This document shows positions 44,179-56,379 of a DNA stretch of 64,000 nucleotides, in pieces. Location of the stretch: positions 50,396 through 114,395 of the forward strand of contig SKCR01021353.1 of NCBI GenBank assembly GCA_019454045.1, given 5' to 3'. How positions within the stretch are numbered: position 1 is the stretch's first letter; each line of letters opens with the position of its first letter. The translations under genes were made by a program, and so were the position numbers. The notes under the pieces are model-generated. The model did no database searches. It saw only the letters and a program-made list of their open reading frames with translations, and was not told where the DNA came from. The stretch is from Zanthoxylum bungeanum (taxonomy: Eukaryota > Streptophyta > Magnoliopsida > Sapindales > Rutaceae).

Positions 44179-45265
44179 TGTTAGTTCCATTTTTATTGGC
44201 ATGTGTCCGTGACAAAACAAGTTCAATTGAGTTGTAATCTTTCTTGAAGATCTTTGTGCAATTGGACTGGTTTTTGGCTGCTGTGCATCAGACATACGTT
44301 CGTGGTGCGTTCGTTGCAGTGTTCGAACGGTTGGCGTTAGTGTCACGTTCTCTTTTGGGTTCGAACATGAGCATTCCAGAGAGCAAACGTTCGTTGCACG
44401 TTCTTGTGGGGTTCGAACGGGAGCATTCCAGAGAGCTCACGTTCGTTGTGCGTTCGATTGGCGTTCGAACGAGTCTTCACAAAAAGGGCGCGTTCGTGTA
44501 GCGTTCTAGTAAGCGTTCGAACGCGACTGCGATCTGAACGCGTTTTTGGCCTGCAAAACCCTAGTTTTTCACCCTACCTATAAATATAACACTTAGCCGC
44601 CATTCCCCATTAGTTGAAAGAGCTGAAACCTTTTCCCTTGAGCCAAATCTCTCAAAGCTTTCAACTCTCTTTGAATCCACCATTGAAGACTTCTCCATCT
44701 TCTTGTCTTCTTCATTAATGGTGTGATTCCATCTTTGATAAACCTTCAACACAACATAACCCAAAATCCATAATCCTTTAGAGTTCTATAGGAGGAGTTT
44801 TGGTAGTCGGAGTTCCGGCGTTCAGAGGTGATACAATCTACTCAGAGACTTCAGAGGTTCTGAAGAAAACCGTGGGTCGCGGGCTTGAGGAGTTGCCTTG
44901 AGTTCTTGCAGTATAGAGGTACTTGAGTCGGTGGAGTGGCCACCATAGGTCTTGACCATCGCTGTAAGTTTTTCTCGATATAGTGGATTGGGCTGGTAGC
45001 CGATATACCCGTAGTGGTTTTTTACTCGGAAGAGTTTTCCACTTCGTCACCAAAATTACTTGTGTTGATTTTGTGTGGTTTGATTATATTTGCTGCTTTA
45101 ATTATTGTTATTGTTTTTACATTTGCAGCATATTTTATTTATTGGTTATTGTGGTTGCCTGTTAAATTGCCTGTTGCAATTCCATAGTAGCAGTAACAGG
45201 ACTTGTCCTGCTTATTGTTTGTTATTCCGCATAGGGTCAGAACTTAGGATAACCCCGAATTTTCA
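44179..45265 (+). repeat. D1 3' LTR
   Basis: Nearly identical to 39492-40574. TATA at 44579-44586. Ends gaattttca before TSD gatgt. Confidence 0.96.
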
Positions 45266-45270
45266 GATGT

Positions 45271-47085
45271 CTTAGAAGTCAAGATTATTGTCAGCTCCTA
45301 CATTAATCACGACATTGATGTCGTGGTACATATGTAAAATGGGATTCAATGGAGATGACAATAATCATACTTGGACTTTGTTTGTCAATTGGCAGGTTTA
45401 TCTTCTCTACCATGGCTCTGTTTTGGCGACTTCAACGAGATTTTGATTTTGAATGAAAAGCTAGGGGGCAATGACAATCACATCAACTCAAAATTATTCC
45501 ACTCCAAGGCTTCAGAGAGGAAAATGAAGAATAAAATTTGGGGTGTAATTGATGATATGAACAAATGGACAGAGGAGACTGGTAAAATGGAAGGCATTTT
45601 TTGTGAGCATAGGCTTTTTCAGTCAACACAACCATCACATGAACAAATAGAAGCAGCTTTTTTCAGGCATACAGAACAAAATTAATGAGGAAATAAGCAT
45701 GCACCTAAAAAGAGAGTTCACATCAGAAGAAATACATGAATCCATATCTCAAATGTGTCCAACCAAAGCTCCAGGTCCAGATGGATTACCGGCAGCTTTC
45801 TTCCAGAAGCATTGGTAATATATCAAATGAGGGGTTCTTTCAACTAGTCAGCACGTCCTCAATTAGCAATGTAAAATTGGTCCTCTTAATCATAGTTCAA
45901 AAATTAATAGGCCTAAACATGTCACTGAGTATTTGCCAATTATCTTGTACAATGTAATATATATGATAATGGCCAAAATAATAACAAACTGGCTTAAACA
46001 TGCCACTCCTAATATTATTTCACCAACCCGAAGTGCATTCGTACCCAACAAATTGATTATTGACAATATTATTATAGGATACGAATGTCTGCATAAAATT
46101 AGATTGAGTAGAGATCAAAGGAATGGGTTAATGGCTCTCAAATTGGACATTAGTAAAGCCTATGACAATATAGAATGAGACTTTTTGAAGGGTATAATGC
46201 ATAAAATGGGATTTTCCAAAAAATGGATTGGCTTGATCATGAATTGTATTTCCTCTGCTTCATTTTCTGTGATAATCAGTGGTGTAGCAAAATGTCTAAT
46301 CATTCCTCAAAGAGGTCACAGATAAAACTATCCAATTTCCCCATATTTGTTCATCATTTGGGCAGAAGTGTTCTTCAGCCTCCTAGCTCAAGCAGAGAGA
46401 CCGAATCTGATTCACGGATTGAAGTTATCGAAGAGATTATAATCTCACACTTGTTCGCAGATGATACACTGATTTTTGCTAGAGCATCTGAAGCTGACGG
46501 CAAGGCATTGAAGGCTATTTTTTTTTTATAGATACTCAGCTGCTTCTGGACAAGTTTTCAATTTTGAAAAATCTTCAATGATCTTTGTGGGAACTCTCAT
46601 CCAAATCAAATTGAAGCAATAAAGAGAATCTTGAGTCTCAATGTAGTCTCTAAGTATGAAAAGTACCTAGGTTTACCATCAATGATTGGTAGAAAGAAGA
46701 TGAGCTTCTTCAGTGACATAAAGCTACAAATTATTAATAAGATTGTAAATTGGAAAAGTAAGATGTTCTCATCTGGTGGTAAAGATGTTCTTATTAAGGT
46801 TGTTGCCCAAGTAATCCCAACATATGCCATGAGTGTGTTTAGAATTCCCATAAGACTGTGTGATGAAATCCAGAAATCCATAGATTCCTTCTGATGGGGA
46901 TCAAATTTAGAAAAGAAAATCATTCATTAGGCAGGATGGGGAAAACTAAGTCAAGCTAAATGTAGAGGTGGGTGGGGCTTAAAAATTTATCTAGCTTTAA
47001 CCAAGCCCTGGTTGATAAGTAAGGATGGCGTGTGCTCCAAGAACCCGAGTCCTTACTGGCGAGAATCCTAAAGGCTAGGTATTTC
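45271..47085 (+). pseudogene. LINE endonuclease C-terminus and reverse transcriptase
   Basis: 45272-45330 gives VLEVKIIVSSYINHDIDVVV, then LPWLCFGDFNEIL near 45400-45450, the C-terminal GDFNEI motif of the exonuclease-endonuclease-phosphatase domain. 45700-45820 reads [20 protein letters not shown] with [14 protein letters not shown], the start of the non-LTR RT. Further RT blocks are SAFVPNKLIIDNIIIGYE, LKLDISKAYD (catalytic Asp at 46146-46148), and LFADDTLIFAR, with catalytic FADD at 46454-46465. SGQVFNFEKSS, KYLGLPSMIGR and WKSKMFSSGGKDVLIK follow. This is the plant L1 pattern. Multiple stops and frame changes; not functional. Confidence 0.92.
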
Positions 47086-48126
47086 TGTTGGGGTTGGTGC
47101 TCAGAGCGCCAATCCGGACCGTATTTATTTCTGATTCATGAATACGATCAATTTCTTTTTCCATAATATTACTTATTTATGGTTGTACCTCTTGTTTTTA
47201 TATACGTATTTGATCTGATTACGATTAGATTGAAACTAAATGTGGTTTAGTGGTATGTATATATTAGACAAAGGCCCGATAATATATGATGCAGTACACA
47301 GTTACAAAGTTAGTTTGTAATTGACATTGGGAAGTGTCGCTGCTAAATGTATATTATCAAATATAGTTCCTAGTCAAGATTTACTAACACGGGGTCGGTT
47401 AGTCAAATCTGTTGAGACCAGTACATGTCGTATATCGAGACTTGGTCTGATGTTTTATCCCAATGAACCATGAGTCTAGGGAGACTCGTATAGATGTGTA
47501 GGTGTTTATAATAGATAAACACTGAACGACTCACCGAAGATTCTTAATGGATGGTACACACCAACGTCAATAAGAATCTTCTCGGGTTGAGTAGCATAGT
47601 GGTCCTTCGACTTGAGATACCATTGTGGATGTATGAGACATCCTCCACACTTAGATGGCAGTCACGTCACCGATCTATTTAGATCAGACCTCCGTCTGTT
47701 CGTTGGGTGTGGACCGATCCTCAGGATATCCTGTGTGTATCAAGATAGGATCCGTCAGTTCTGTGTACAGAGCATAGGTAGTCCATATATGGTTAGCAGT
47801 CTGTTAAATCTGTGGCCACAGTATACTTCGGAAGTGAGTTCCGAATGTTATTTAGAGATTGCTAATAGATACGTCGACGGGATAATACCTATAGAGATTT
47901 GACGTTTACATCTATATCTCTGGTATTATCCGGATACCTGTGACGGAGGGATTATACATATGCAATGACCTCGACCTGTATGATTCAGCGAGTTTATCTG
48001 TGGTCGTCATAATTTATGGGTGGGTAAATTATGGACACGAAATTGGATTTCGTGACGGATATGCCTGAATCTAGAGAGTCTCACTAATGAAATATACTCG
48101 TATAGCACTAAGGCGACATTTATGAA

Positions 48127-48749
48127 TGTTTGGGCCAAATTTGACCCATGGGCAATTTCGACCTTTACTTCAGGCCCAAGCTGCCATCGCAGATTCACTC
48201 TCTTAGGAAGCCCGAATTTAGTATATATCGGCCCAAGGACTCGCAGGCCCATACCAGTACAGATCCAAGGACCCACCATACGATAACTCATGTAACACTC
48301 GGATACATAAACATCATTTGTAACTCAACCGTTTTCAATCTTCATGACTGTTCATAATTCTCCTTTATGATGCGACCGTTACCAACACACCAAACATATG
48401 TCAGTTAAAGGTATTCAAGAGTCTCACCTAACTTATAAAAAGAACTTCTAGCTCTCCAAGGAAGAGGGATACTCTTTTACTCATAGCTCAAGTAATATTC
48501 TCTCAGTAGACCTCCAACCTGCAGCCCTCACGGTAACTCATAGGAATCGAGGTAATCTCTGACCTTACTCATTCTTCTACAATATTAATAGCTCACTTCC
48601 ACTACTGACTTGGGCGTCGGAGTGCCCCCGGCACCCACCACACCGGTGGGTAGTACTCCCGCTCACTCTATAATCTTTGTTTTGCAGGATCGCCAGTGCC
48701 CCTATACAAAATCTCAATTGTGGACCTCGGGCGAAAACCATCGTCTACA
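48127..48749 (+). mobile_element. Solo LTR of family B, nested in F1
   Basis: 623 bp, TGTTTGGGCC .. CGTCTACA, perfect TSD atgaa (48122-48126 and 48750-48754). It is the complement-orientation relative of the B1 LTRs, sharing ggcactccgacgcc-like and caccggtgggtagtact-like blocks. Intact TSD with one LTR indicates recombination loss of the interior. Confidence 0.94.
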
Positions 48750-49084
48750 ATGAATAATACTGATTATTTATAAGTCGTTTAAAGGTTAAACGAAAAATAC
48801 ATGCGAATGAACCTAATAGTCATTTCTTAATTATTGTTTATTTGTACTTAATGATAGATTTTGTTAAATACACATTAATTAAATGTCAAATTGTGATATT
48901 TGACATATATCATAAATATATATGTATTTGGATATTTAAAGTAAATATTATACATATATTTAAAATATTTATATTTAAATAATTATTTAATTGTTAAATA
49001 ATTAAATTAATTAAAAATATAAATATCCTAAGTTTGTGATATTTTTGGAAATGCTTTAGTTGCCATTGTTGACTTGTTTGGAAT

Positions 49085-49590
49085 CATTAAAGTGTAATGA
49101 TAAAAAGCAAAACAAGTTGATAAACCTTTAAATGAAACAAAAGTAAAATATCTAGATATTTTATTTATTTCTCCCTAAATTTCGGCCAAGGCTCATTTTG
49201 AAGGAGGTATATATTGTTTTGTTTCATTTTTAGGGTTTAACAAGTTCATATACACAAAATAAACATAAAAGAAAGTTGAGAGAAAATCTTGAAGGCCAAA
49301 GGAGAAAAGGCTTGAAAACTTGGATTTTGTAAGTCTTTCATTAAAGTGTAATGATAAAAAGTAAAACAAGTTGATAAACCTTTAAATGGAACAAAAGTAA
49401 AATATCTAGATATTTTATTTATTTCTCCCTAATTTCGGCCAATGCTCATTTTGAAGGAGGTATATATTGTTTTGTTTCATTTTTAGGGTTTAACAAGTTC
49501 ATATACACAAAATAAACATAAAAGAAAGTTGAGAGAAAAGCTTGAAGGCCAAAGGAGAAAAGGCTTGAAAACTTGGATTTTGTAAGTCTT
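49085..49590 (+). repeat. Tandem duplication in F1, period 254 bp
   Basis: Two nearly identical copies, starting cattaaagtgtaatgat at 49085 and 49339, differing at only a few positions. Not seen duplicated in F2 or F3. Confidence 0.95.
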
Positions 49591-50415
49591 TCTTTAAAGC
49601 TTTCAACATGGAAATTGTTTCTAATATGCTTGGCATCATTTTGTGTTGCTTTGATGTTCTTTCTTCTATTATAGTTTGTGTTTATTTTGGTTGTGAACTT
49701 TGATGAAAGATTGATGCATGTAAGTAAGCTTGAAATGGTTTCAAAGCTTTACTTTTGATTTTTGGATAATCAAGTTGTCATTCTAGAGTTGGTAAGCCAC
49801 TCCTTGGTGACCTAGAATTGTTCTAGAGTTGTTTCAAAGTGGTGAGGCTAGATTGGTGAAGTATTGAATGGATTAAAGTGTTGGATTTTGTAAATTTGGT
49901 GAAATTGGACAATTTGATGAAATTGAAAAATTAGGGTTCATAACCCACTCCAAATTTGGAGCTTTTCATATATGTGATGTATTATGGTATGAATATGATG
50001 CATGTAAATTTTTGGGTTGATTGGATTTGATCTTGGCATGTTTTGAACAAAATGGACCAAAATGCAATTACTTGAAAATTTGGGGTGCTCACGGCAATTA
50101 CTCAAAAATTGGGGATTTGTGTTAAATCTGATTTTGAAGCATTAGATGTATTGAAAATTATTTTAGAAATGATTTAGAATCATCCAAAATTATATTTGAT
50201 AATTTTTGGGCTAAAATAATCAATTTACAATGTTTTGGGGCAATTCGGTAATTACCAAGAAATTTGTATCTCTTGTGTAATTTTTCAGAATTTAATAATT
50301 AGATAATTAAATAAATAAGTTTATTTAATTGATCCGAGAAAAATTTTGAAATCGGAAAATTTTGATTTTCCACTATTCCGCTGCGTTACCGATATTCCCC
50401 TTAAAACCCCCATCA

Positions 50416-51278
50416 ATTTCAAAAACACGGACTTCATAAAAGCCCAAGTATGATCAAAACCATCTTTTATCTGGAGGAGTATCATGTGGGGAAGTCAAAT
50501 GATTCAAAAAGGATCAAGATAGAGAGTTGGGAAAGGGTAAAAAATCTCAGTTTTCTAGAGCAACTGAATCCCTTGACCAGAAAATTTCAGGCCAATCTCA
50601 AGTCCATATATGGGAATTGGGGTTTGATGAAATAATTTCAAAATTGATTTTCCCCGGAAACTAGTAAGAAGTCAAGATGGTGGTTGAAAATGTACTATCT
50701 ATCCTTGCAATCCCTATTCCTATAGCACCACAACCTGATCAACTTTTATGGCAATATGATAAGATGGCAGATACTCAATTAAAAGCGGGTACCAAATTGC
50801 TGAACCAGCTACCCTAGAAGCTCAAATGAGTTCTATTTGGTCTTTGGACATTTCTGAAAAGTGTAGATTTTCTATTGGAGGGCAGCCTAAAGCCTGCTAC
50901 CAACAGCTCAAAACCTATGACAAAAAAAGACTATTCAAGAACCAATATGCCAAGCGTGTGGCCTGCAAGTTGAAAATGTTTTCCATGCCTTTAGAATATC
51001 ATTTTGGAGCCTCACTGATGTCGGAGAGTATCATTTTCCTTCAACATATTGGATTTATTGTCTTTAATGCACTTTAGAACCAAGCACCACAACAAATAAG
51101 AAATGAACGGTTCATAGCCACCTGTTGGGCCATCTGGCATACTAGAAATCAACTTTTGTTTGAGCAGAAAGCTGAAGATCTTAACAGAAGAGTGGAAAAA
51201 TCTCAGCAATTGTAACCTCATATAGAAGGATTTTCGTGCCCCTAATGGGACTAGAAATGCAGACAGGTAGCAAAACAC
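50416..51278 (+). pseudogene. LINE post-RT segment with zf-RVT domain
   Basis: Near 50870-51000 the pattern F..WRAA..LLPTAQNL..KKTIQEP then ICQACGLQVENVFHAF is the zf-RVT zinc-binding domain (C-x2-C with downstream His) that follows RT in plant L1 elements. Upstream sequence from 50630 (kwwlkm-like) is weaker. Stops and shifts are present. Confidence 0.8.
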
Positions 51279-53837
51279 TGTTGGGGTAGATGAGGAATCC
51301 CTAGGGTCGGATCGGTATTCCGTGCAGTGGAAGTGGGTCTAATCCATGGATATCTAGCATGAGTGTATTTTAAAATATTTTTATGTAAAATTAAATTTCA
51401 TTTCAAGTTCATAGGAAAAAACGGGGATCAAAACGGAGTCCGGAAACTCCAGAACGGAGAAAATGAAGTTTCAGTATGTATCAGCTTTGCGAGTCGCGAC
51501 GCGGAAGCTTGGGCATCGAGACACTCCAAAGTGCAAGAGCAACTGGGAGAGCTAAGCTTGGGCGTCGAGACACTCCAAAGCGCCTAGGTCTGATGGTCGG
51601 TGTCGCAACGCTGAGGGGTCATAGTCGCGACGCTCCCTAGACAGCGAGCATTTGTATACTTCAAACCAATACTAAACACTTCCAATTTCTCATAATACTT
51701 CAAATAAACCTAAAATATAATTTTAGCATCATAACCACCATCAATACATGTTATAAAACTAGCATACATTTATTCTAAATACTTATATGCATTTATTTGA
51801 ATCAAATCATAAACCAATTTAGAATCCCACTATGAAATGTCTTATGAACAATTCTAGTTCACCCAAAGGTGGTCAAGTGATTCTAGAATGGTAGCCATAA
51901 CTCTAAGCTTTAATCTAGAATTTCAAACTCTTCTTAATTGTTTTATGTCCAACGTGAACATCTTTGACCTAATTAACAAGCATATAATGTTTATACTTCC
52001 AAAACATTCTAACACAATTTATTAGCCTTATTTCAACTTTAAGCTATGTAATCATGCATCCAATACATAATTCATCACTATATGTCTCACTAATGATAAA
52101 CTCACTAATGAAGAACATAGCTTAAGAAAAGTTCAAACTTACCTAGTAAGCTTGATGCAAAGATCTAATCTACTTCTCTTTGTTGAAATGGTTGGAGAAC
52201 TTCTAAGGTTTGCAAGCTTAAATCCAAGATCCAATCTTGATTCCAATGCAAGCAAGCTTCATTCCAAGATCCAATCTTAATTTCTCCTAGATGAAATGTT
52301 GTAGAGACCTCACAAAACTTCTCTAAACACTTCTTTAATTTAAGCTAATTTCTTCAAGAATTGCTTGTATTTAGCTTTCTTAAGCGTAATTAAAACCTTC
52401 ATAAAGCTTGCTATTTATAACAAAACTTAGGCAAATTTTAATTAATAAAAGTTCTAATCAACTTTTATGTGAGCTTAATCTAATTTATCAACATATGTAT
52501 AATTAGGTGTGACTAATCACTTTTATCTACCACTTTGATTTAATCCAATTAAATCAAGACAAAACTTAATTAATGGATTGGTTATACGTCTTCCACTTTG
52601 ATTTTATCTAATTAAATCAAGCCAAAAACACCTATAATTACATACTTGTAATTACCATAATATCCTTAAATGGTAAAGATAATTATGAAATTACGACAAA
52701 GCTCTTGTGTAAATATCCAATTAATCCAATTAGGTCAAAGTAGATAATCAATATTATCCAATAACACTTGATTATCTTAGTTGATAATTATAATATCAAA
52801 TATTATCTTTTATCAAAATTAATCGACTACCCAAATGCTCAACGAGTACATTTCATATTGGGACTCTCTAAGTTCAGACACGTTCGTCATATAAGCTTAA
52901 CTAATATGTAAGCAATTCAGCCATCTCTGAATTCGCGAAGAACACGAATGACCTTTCTTAACTATACAAGTCGAAGTCATTACATATGTTTGACAATCCC
53001 TTCGTCGTAGTCTATTCGAGTTGTGCTTAAGAAAGATAGAATACACTATCAAGTTTTCGAGGTGCACATCTCATGTCGACATGTCCACGATTCTTTACAA
53101 CAGATGCGATCCACCCTATGTGATCAACTTTGGCAGAAGTTTTAAGAATCTTGACTTACTTACATTGATACTTAAACCCCTTATAGTACACATATGGGCC
53201 GATAGATACTATCTTGATTCGCACTTGATTAACGAGTGCATCGGTCCACACCCAACTAACATCTAGAGGCGAGACCATGAAAGGTTTATAACATACATGG
53301 CATCAAAGTGTGGAAGATCTCACACAAAATCAATGATATCCTATAGTCAAAGGATTATATATGCTACTCGACTCGAGGAGATTCCTATTGACGGTGGTGT
53401 GTACTTCCAATTATTAGGAATCACATATGAGTCATTCAGTATTCGGTCCAACCAATACCCACACGTCTATACGAGCTTCCAAAGCTCATGATACATCGGG
53501 TTAAACCATTGGAACTCCAATTCCAATATACGACATGTGCTAGTCTTCTAGGTTATATGAATTAGACCGTATTCCAAAACCAAAATCTAGGAATATTTAC
53601 TTTAAGAATAGTTTAAAATAGTAATATTTATCCCAATGTCGGACCACCTAGTGTCAAGTATTACTACAAGACTATTCTAAGGTCGATGTCATTCTTAGCA
53701 TATTTATACATCAATTTAATATACATAATAACAATAACATTAATAAAGTATGAAATGAAAATATAGTTATTTTATTAATAAATAATAAAATATACAGTAT
53801 ATTATTCATATTGGCGCTCCAAGTACCAACTCCAACA
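51279..53837 (-). mobile_element. Family F insertion F2 (LTR-like, non-coding)
   Basis: 2,559 bp with edges tgttggggtaga and actccaaca. Flanks aacac (51274-51278) and gacac (53838-53842) match at 4 of 5 bases; excision restores the LINE frame. In reverse orientation its start (TGTTGGAGTTGG, then GAGCGCCAAT) matches F1. Contains gtcgcgacgc motifs at about 51494 and 51625. No coding domain. Probably a solo LTR. Confidence 0.87.
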
Positions 53838-54326
53838 GACACAACTAACGTGGTCCCCTCCTCCTAAAGGTTGGGTGAAGATATGTGGAGATGCAGCTAT
53901 TAGAGAAATAAACCAGTCAACATATCTTGGTATTGTTGTTAGAAACTCCAATGGGACATGCATTGCAGTAGCTCTATAGAAAACAACTTATAATGGCAAT
54001 GTAGTATGGGCAGAGGAAGAAGCAATCCTCTTGGGTATACAAACAGCCAAAGACCTAAAACTCTCATCATTAATTTTGGAATCAGATTGTCATTATTAAT
54101 TATGGAATCAGATTTTCAAGTAGCGGTGACTTAATTAACAACATGAAGAGTAGAAAATCAGAGATTTAATGGATCGTTTCAAAAACTCAAGATATGTTAA
54201 AGGATTTTCAGAGGGTTAAAGTTTAGATACTTCAAATTGTGTTTTATGGCCGGATCACTTCCCAATAGTAATATCATAGTTATTTTCTAGTCTTTATTCT
54301 TGAATGAAATAGTAATTTCCTCTCTA
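53838..54326 (+). pseudogene. LINE RNase H domain and 3' end
   Basis: Reads TQLTWSPPPKGWVKICGDAA, then YLGIVVRNSNGTCIAVAL and WAEEEAILLGIQTAKDLKL, ending LILESDC. This is the RVT_3-type RNase H at the C-terminus of plant L1 elements (acidic residues in GDAA, AEEEA and ESD). A short duplication of ttaattttggaatcagat-like sequence follows at about 54070-54110, then 3' UTR and the A-rich tail. Confidence 0.85.
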
Positions 54327-54347
54327 AAAAAAAATATAAATACTAAT

Positions 54348-55266
54348 TGTTGATGGGGATTTTTGCGGCTAAGTCTTTAGCACAGCTCGGTAAGGGCAGA
54401 AAGGGTAATTCACCTCATCCAGAGGAAAAGGGGTCAGAGGAGGTGTATCGCTCCAGTTTATTGGGCATGACCGGCCAGAGGATGTAGCATGACAGGGTTT
54501 CAGAAACCGACTACCTCAGAGCTATGGCCGACCACTTTTGGTCGTAGGCTCGGTTCGGTTCTATTCTACCCCCATTGAGCAAATTGATGAGCTCGGCTAT
54601 TTCAACTCAAGATGGAAATAATTTGGGAAGTTCAACAAGTCACTTGGCCGACCTCCTGAAGACCGACAGAAGATCAGAAGGGCTTGATCTTTCCTTCGAC
54701 ACGTGTCATTTCCCGAGGGCACTTTACAGGCTGTCACCATTATTTTTGCGTGTAGCAGTGGAGAAAGCAGGGTGATGTGACAGGCCGTTAGGCAATAGGC
54801 TTACTTTCGGTGAAGACAGTCTTGGGACAGAGAGCCCGTCAATCAGTCGATGTCCGCACGGGAAACGTCATAAAATTAGAGGAACAATGTGTTTTTCCCG
54901 AGTATATAAGGGGAGGGAAGATTCATTTATAAGTTTTTAGACGTAAAAACTTGTAAAGAAAGAGAACGAACACCACTTGTAACACTCTTTCAACTGCTTG
55001 TCCATGTTTAAACCTTGTTCAAAACAGATCGGTCGAGTCAGTTTTGGCAATAAAATAACCTCCATCGTTTTTTGTCTGTGGACGTAGGCTGGATTCATTT
55101 CGCAGAACCACGTTAAAACTCTATTGTCAACCTTTACGTTTTTTCTTACTTTTTACTAAGTTTGTTTTTTGGTCTCCCCATAACCAAACAAATTCAAGGT
55201 TGAGGGAAGGTTTGTATCGGGGGAGTTATCTCGAACTGCCCCTGGGACGAAAATCAGTCGTCAACA
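54348..55266 (+). repeat. A3 5' LTR
   Basis: TGTTGATGGGG .. GTCGTCAACA. TATA box tatataag at 54903-54910. Confidence 0.94.
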
Positions 55267-55268
55267 GT

Positions 55269-55285
55269 TGGCGCCGTCTGTGGGG
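55269..55285 (+). promoter_or_regulatory. A3 primer-binding site
   Basis: TGGCGCCGTCTGTGGGG, two bases after the LTR; well preserved compared with A1. Confidence 0.93.
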
Positions 55286-55314
55286 AAAGAACAAGAAGAA
55301 ACTCGTGTAGTAAG

Positions 55315-55488
55315 ATGATGGTAGAAGGTAGAAACCGTAGGTTGGTGGATAGTTCAACAGCAGAATGGATGAAGGGGGAAAGAAATGAGAAGAAGCAGAT
55401 CAGAACGAGAGGAAAAATGGGTTCGCATGAAAAATGTATGACAGTAGCAGAAGCGTTTTTCTTTTTTGAGTTGTGGAATAAAAAGTAA
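55315..55488 (+). pseudogene. gag: A3 gag N-terminal remnant
   Basis: 57 codons from ATG 55315 (MMVEGRNRRLVDSSTAEWM) to TAA, matching the A2 gag start. The remaining gag, including the capsid domain, is missing; the frame ends in readthrough sequence (AFFFFELWNKK). Confidence 0.75.
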
Positions 55489-56379
55489 AAGTGTTAGCCA
55501 ACAGCCACCCACCCATATTGAGTTATGGAATGGAATGTAATGTTGCGGATGGGTGACGTCCGTTGGCAGCGGCTGAACAAGTTCCTCTATGGGAAGGTGT
55601 TGCGCCTGCTCAGCTTACCAATCTTCAGTTTCGCAGGTTACCTATACTGAAGGATCGGTCGGGGAATTAGTCAGCCATGGGCAAGGAGACGTTCATCAGG
55701 CCAGTCCTCAATTAGTGTGATGGTCTTCCCCGAATGAGAAGAAAAGAGAAAAAATCTGCCGGGAAAAAACCATAAGAAGCAAGGGTTGAAGGCCTCGGCT
55801 GGGTTTCCAGATTTACTCGGGATATGCAGGGTCCTGGGAAAATGCATTATTCATCGGCGCCCGTAGAGTGTTTGGTGCAGCAGACCCTGTGAGCCCGGTT
55901 CAGATCAGAAGGATCTGAAGAAGCCTCGACTCGGGAACCAACTTACGTGTGAAGTTTACAACTACGGCATACGCATCGGAAGCCTTCAGAATCGAGCTAA
56001 GACCAGAAGACGTGATCGGACTACCAGACAAGAACCAGAAGAAAGCATTGTAAAAGCCACTCTTAAAATGTCCCGCAAATAATTGTAAGAAGGGCAGCAG
56101 GTCATTTGAATATGAATAAAACTCTCATTTTCTTTAAGAAACTTTTCTATCTTACTTGTTTGTTAAATGAACGTGAAAGTTGTTTTCAATATTCTTGGGA
56201 TGTGCTCGATGCGAAGGGTTGATCGGTAACTGGGAAAGGCACCAGACCCATGTCACACCAATCTCGGGTGTCATTATCAAACCCCCAAGTAGAAGTGTTC
56301 CGACCTGGTTCCTTTCACCTTCGAGGATCCAGAACGCATCAAGGGATGGAGTACATGTGGGAAACGCGCGAACCACATG
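55489..56379. other. A3 spacer
   Basis: No recognisable gag or pol. Around 55800-56100 aaatgcattattcatcgg and ttaaaatgtcccgcaaataa suggest a decayed internal region. Nothing else identified. Confidence 0.4.

Larger units (their letters stand above)
39492..45265 (+). mobile_element. Copia family D copy D1 (SIRE-like, gag-only)
   Basis: Perfect TSD gatgt (39487-39491 and 45266-45270). LTRs are 1,083 and 1,087 bp with about ten substitutions and a few short indels by eye, so this is a comparatively young insertion. tRNA-Met type PBS, a gag with two zinc knuckles, a long non-coding 3' region with several purine tracts, and a PPT next to the 3' LTR. Protease, integrase, RT and RNase H are all absent. 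The gag form and AAGGGGGAGA-type tracts resemble the SIRE/Maximus lineage. Confidence 0.96.
47086..50415 (+). mobile_element. Family F insertion F1 (LTR-like, non-coding), contains solo LTR B
   Basis: TG..CA element (tgttggggttgg / acccccatca) with perfect TSD atttc (47081-47085 and 50416-50420). The net length is about 2.7 kb after removing the nested solo LTR. Its first 600 bases match the complement of the right end of F2. No gene, PBS or internal direct LTR pair was found, so it is probably a solo LTR of a family with very long LTRs. Placement between LINE RT and zf-RVT segments confirms insertion. Confidence 0.88.
45271..54335 (+). mobile_element. L1-type LINE, degraded and split by two LTR insertions
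   Basis: Three segments of one LINE in order: endonuclease and RT (45271-47085), post-RT and zf-RVT (50416-51278), RNase H and 3' end (53838-54335), ending in an A-rich tail (54327-54335). Excising F1 and F2 with one TSD copy each restores continuity at both joints, for example SKTQLTWSPPPKGWV at the second. Copia D1 lies at the left end and may also be inside it. All segments have stops and shifts. Confidence 0.88.

Noticed and set aside
47086..53837. One large DNA transposon bounded by inverted TGTTGG..CCAACA ends
   Set aside because: LINE sequence lies between the two copies, and each has its own 5-bp TSD, so these are two separate insertions in opposite orientation.
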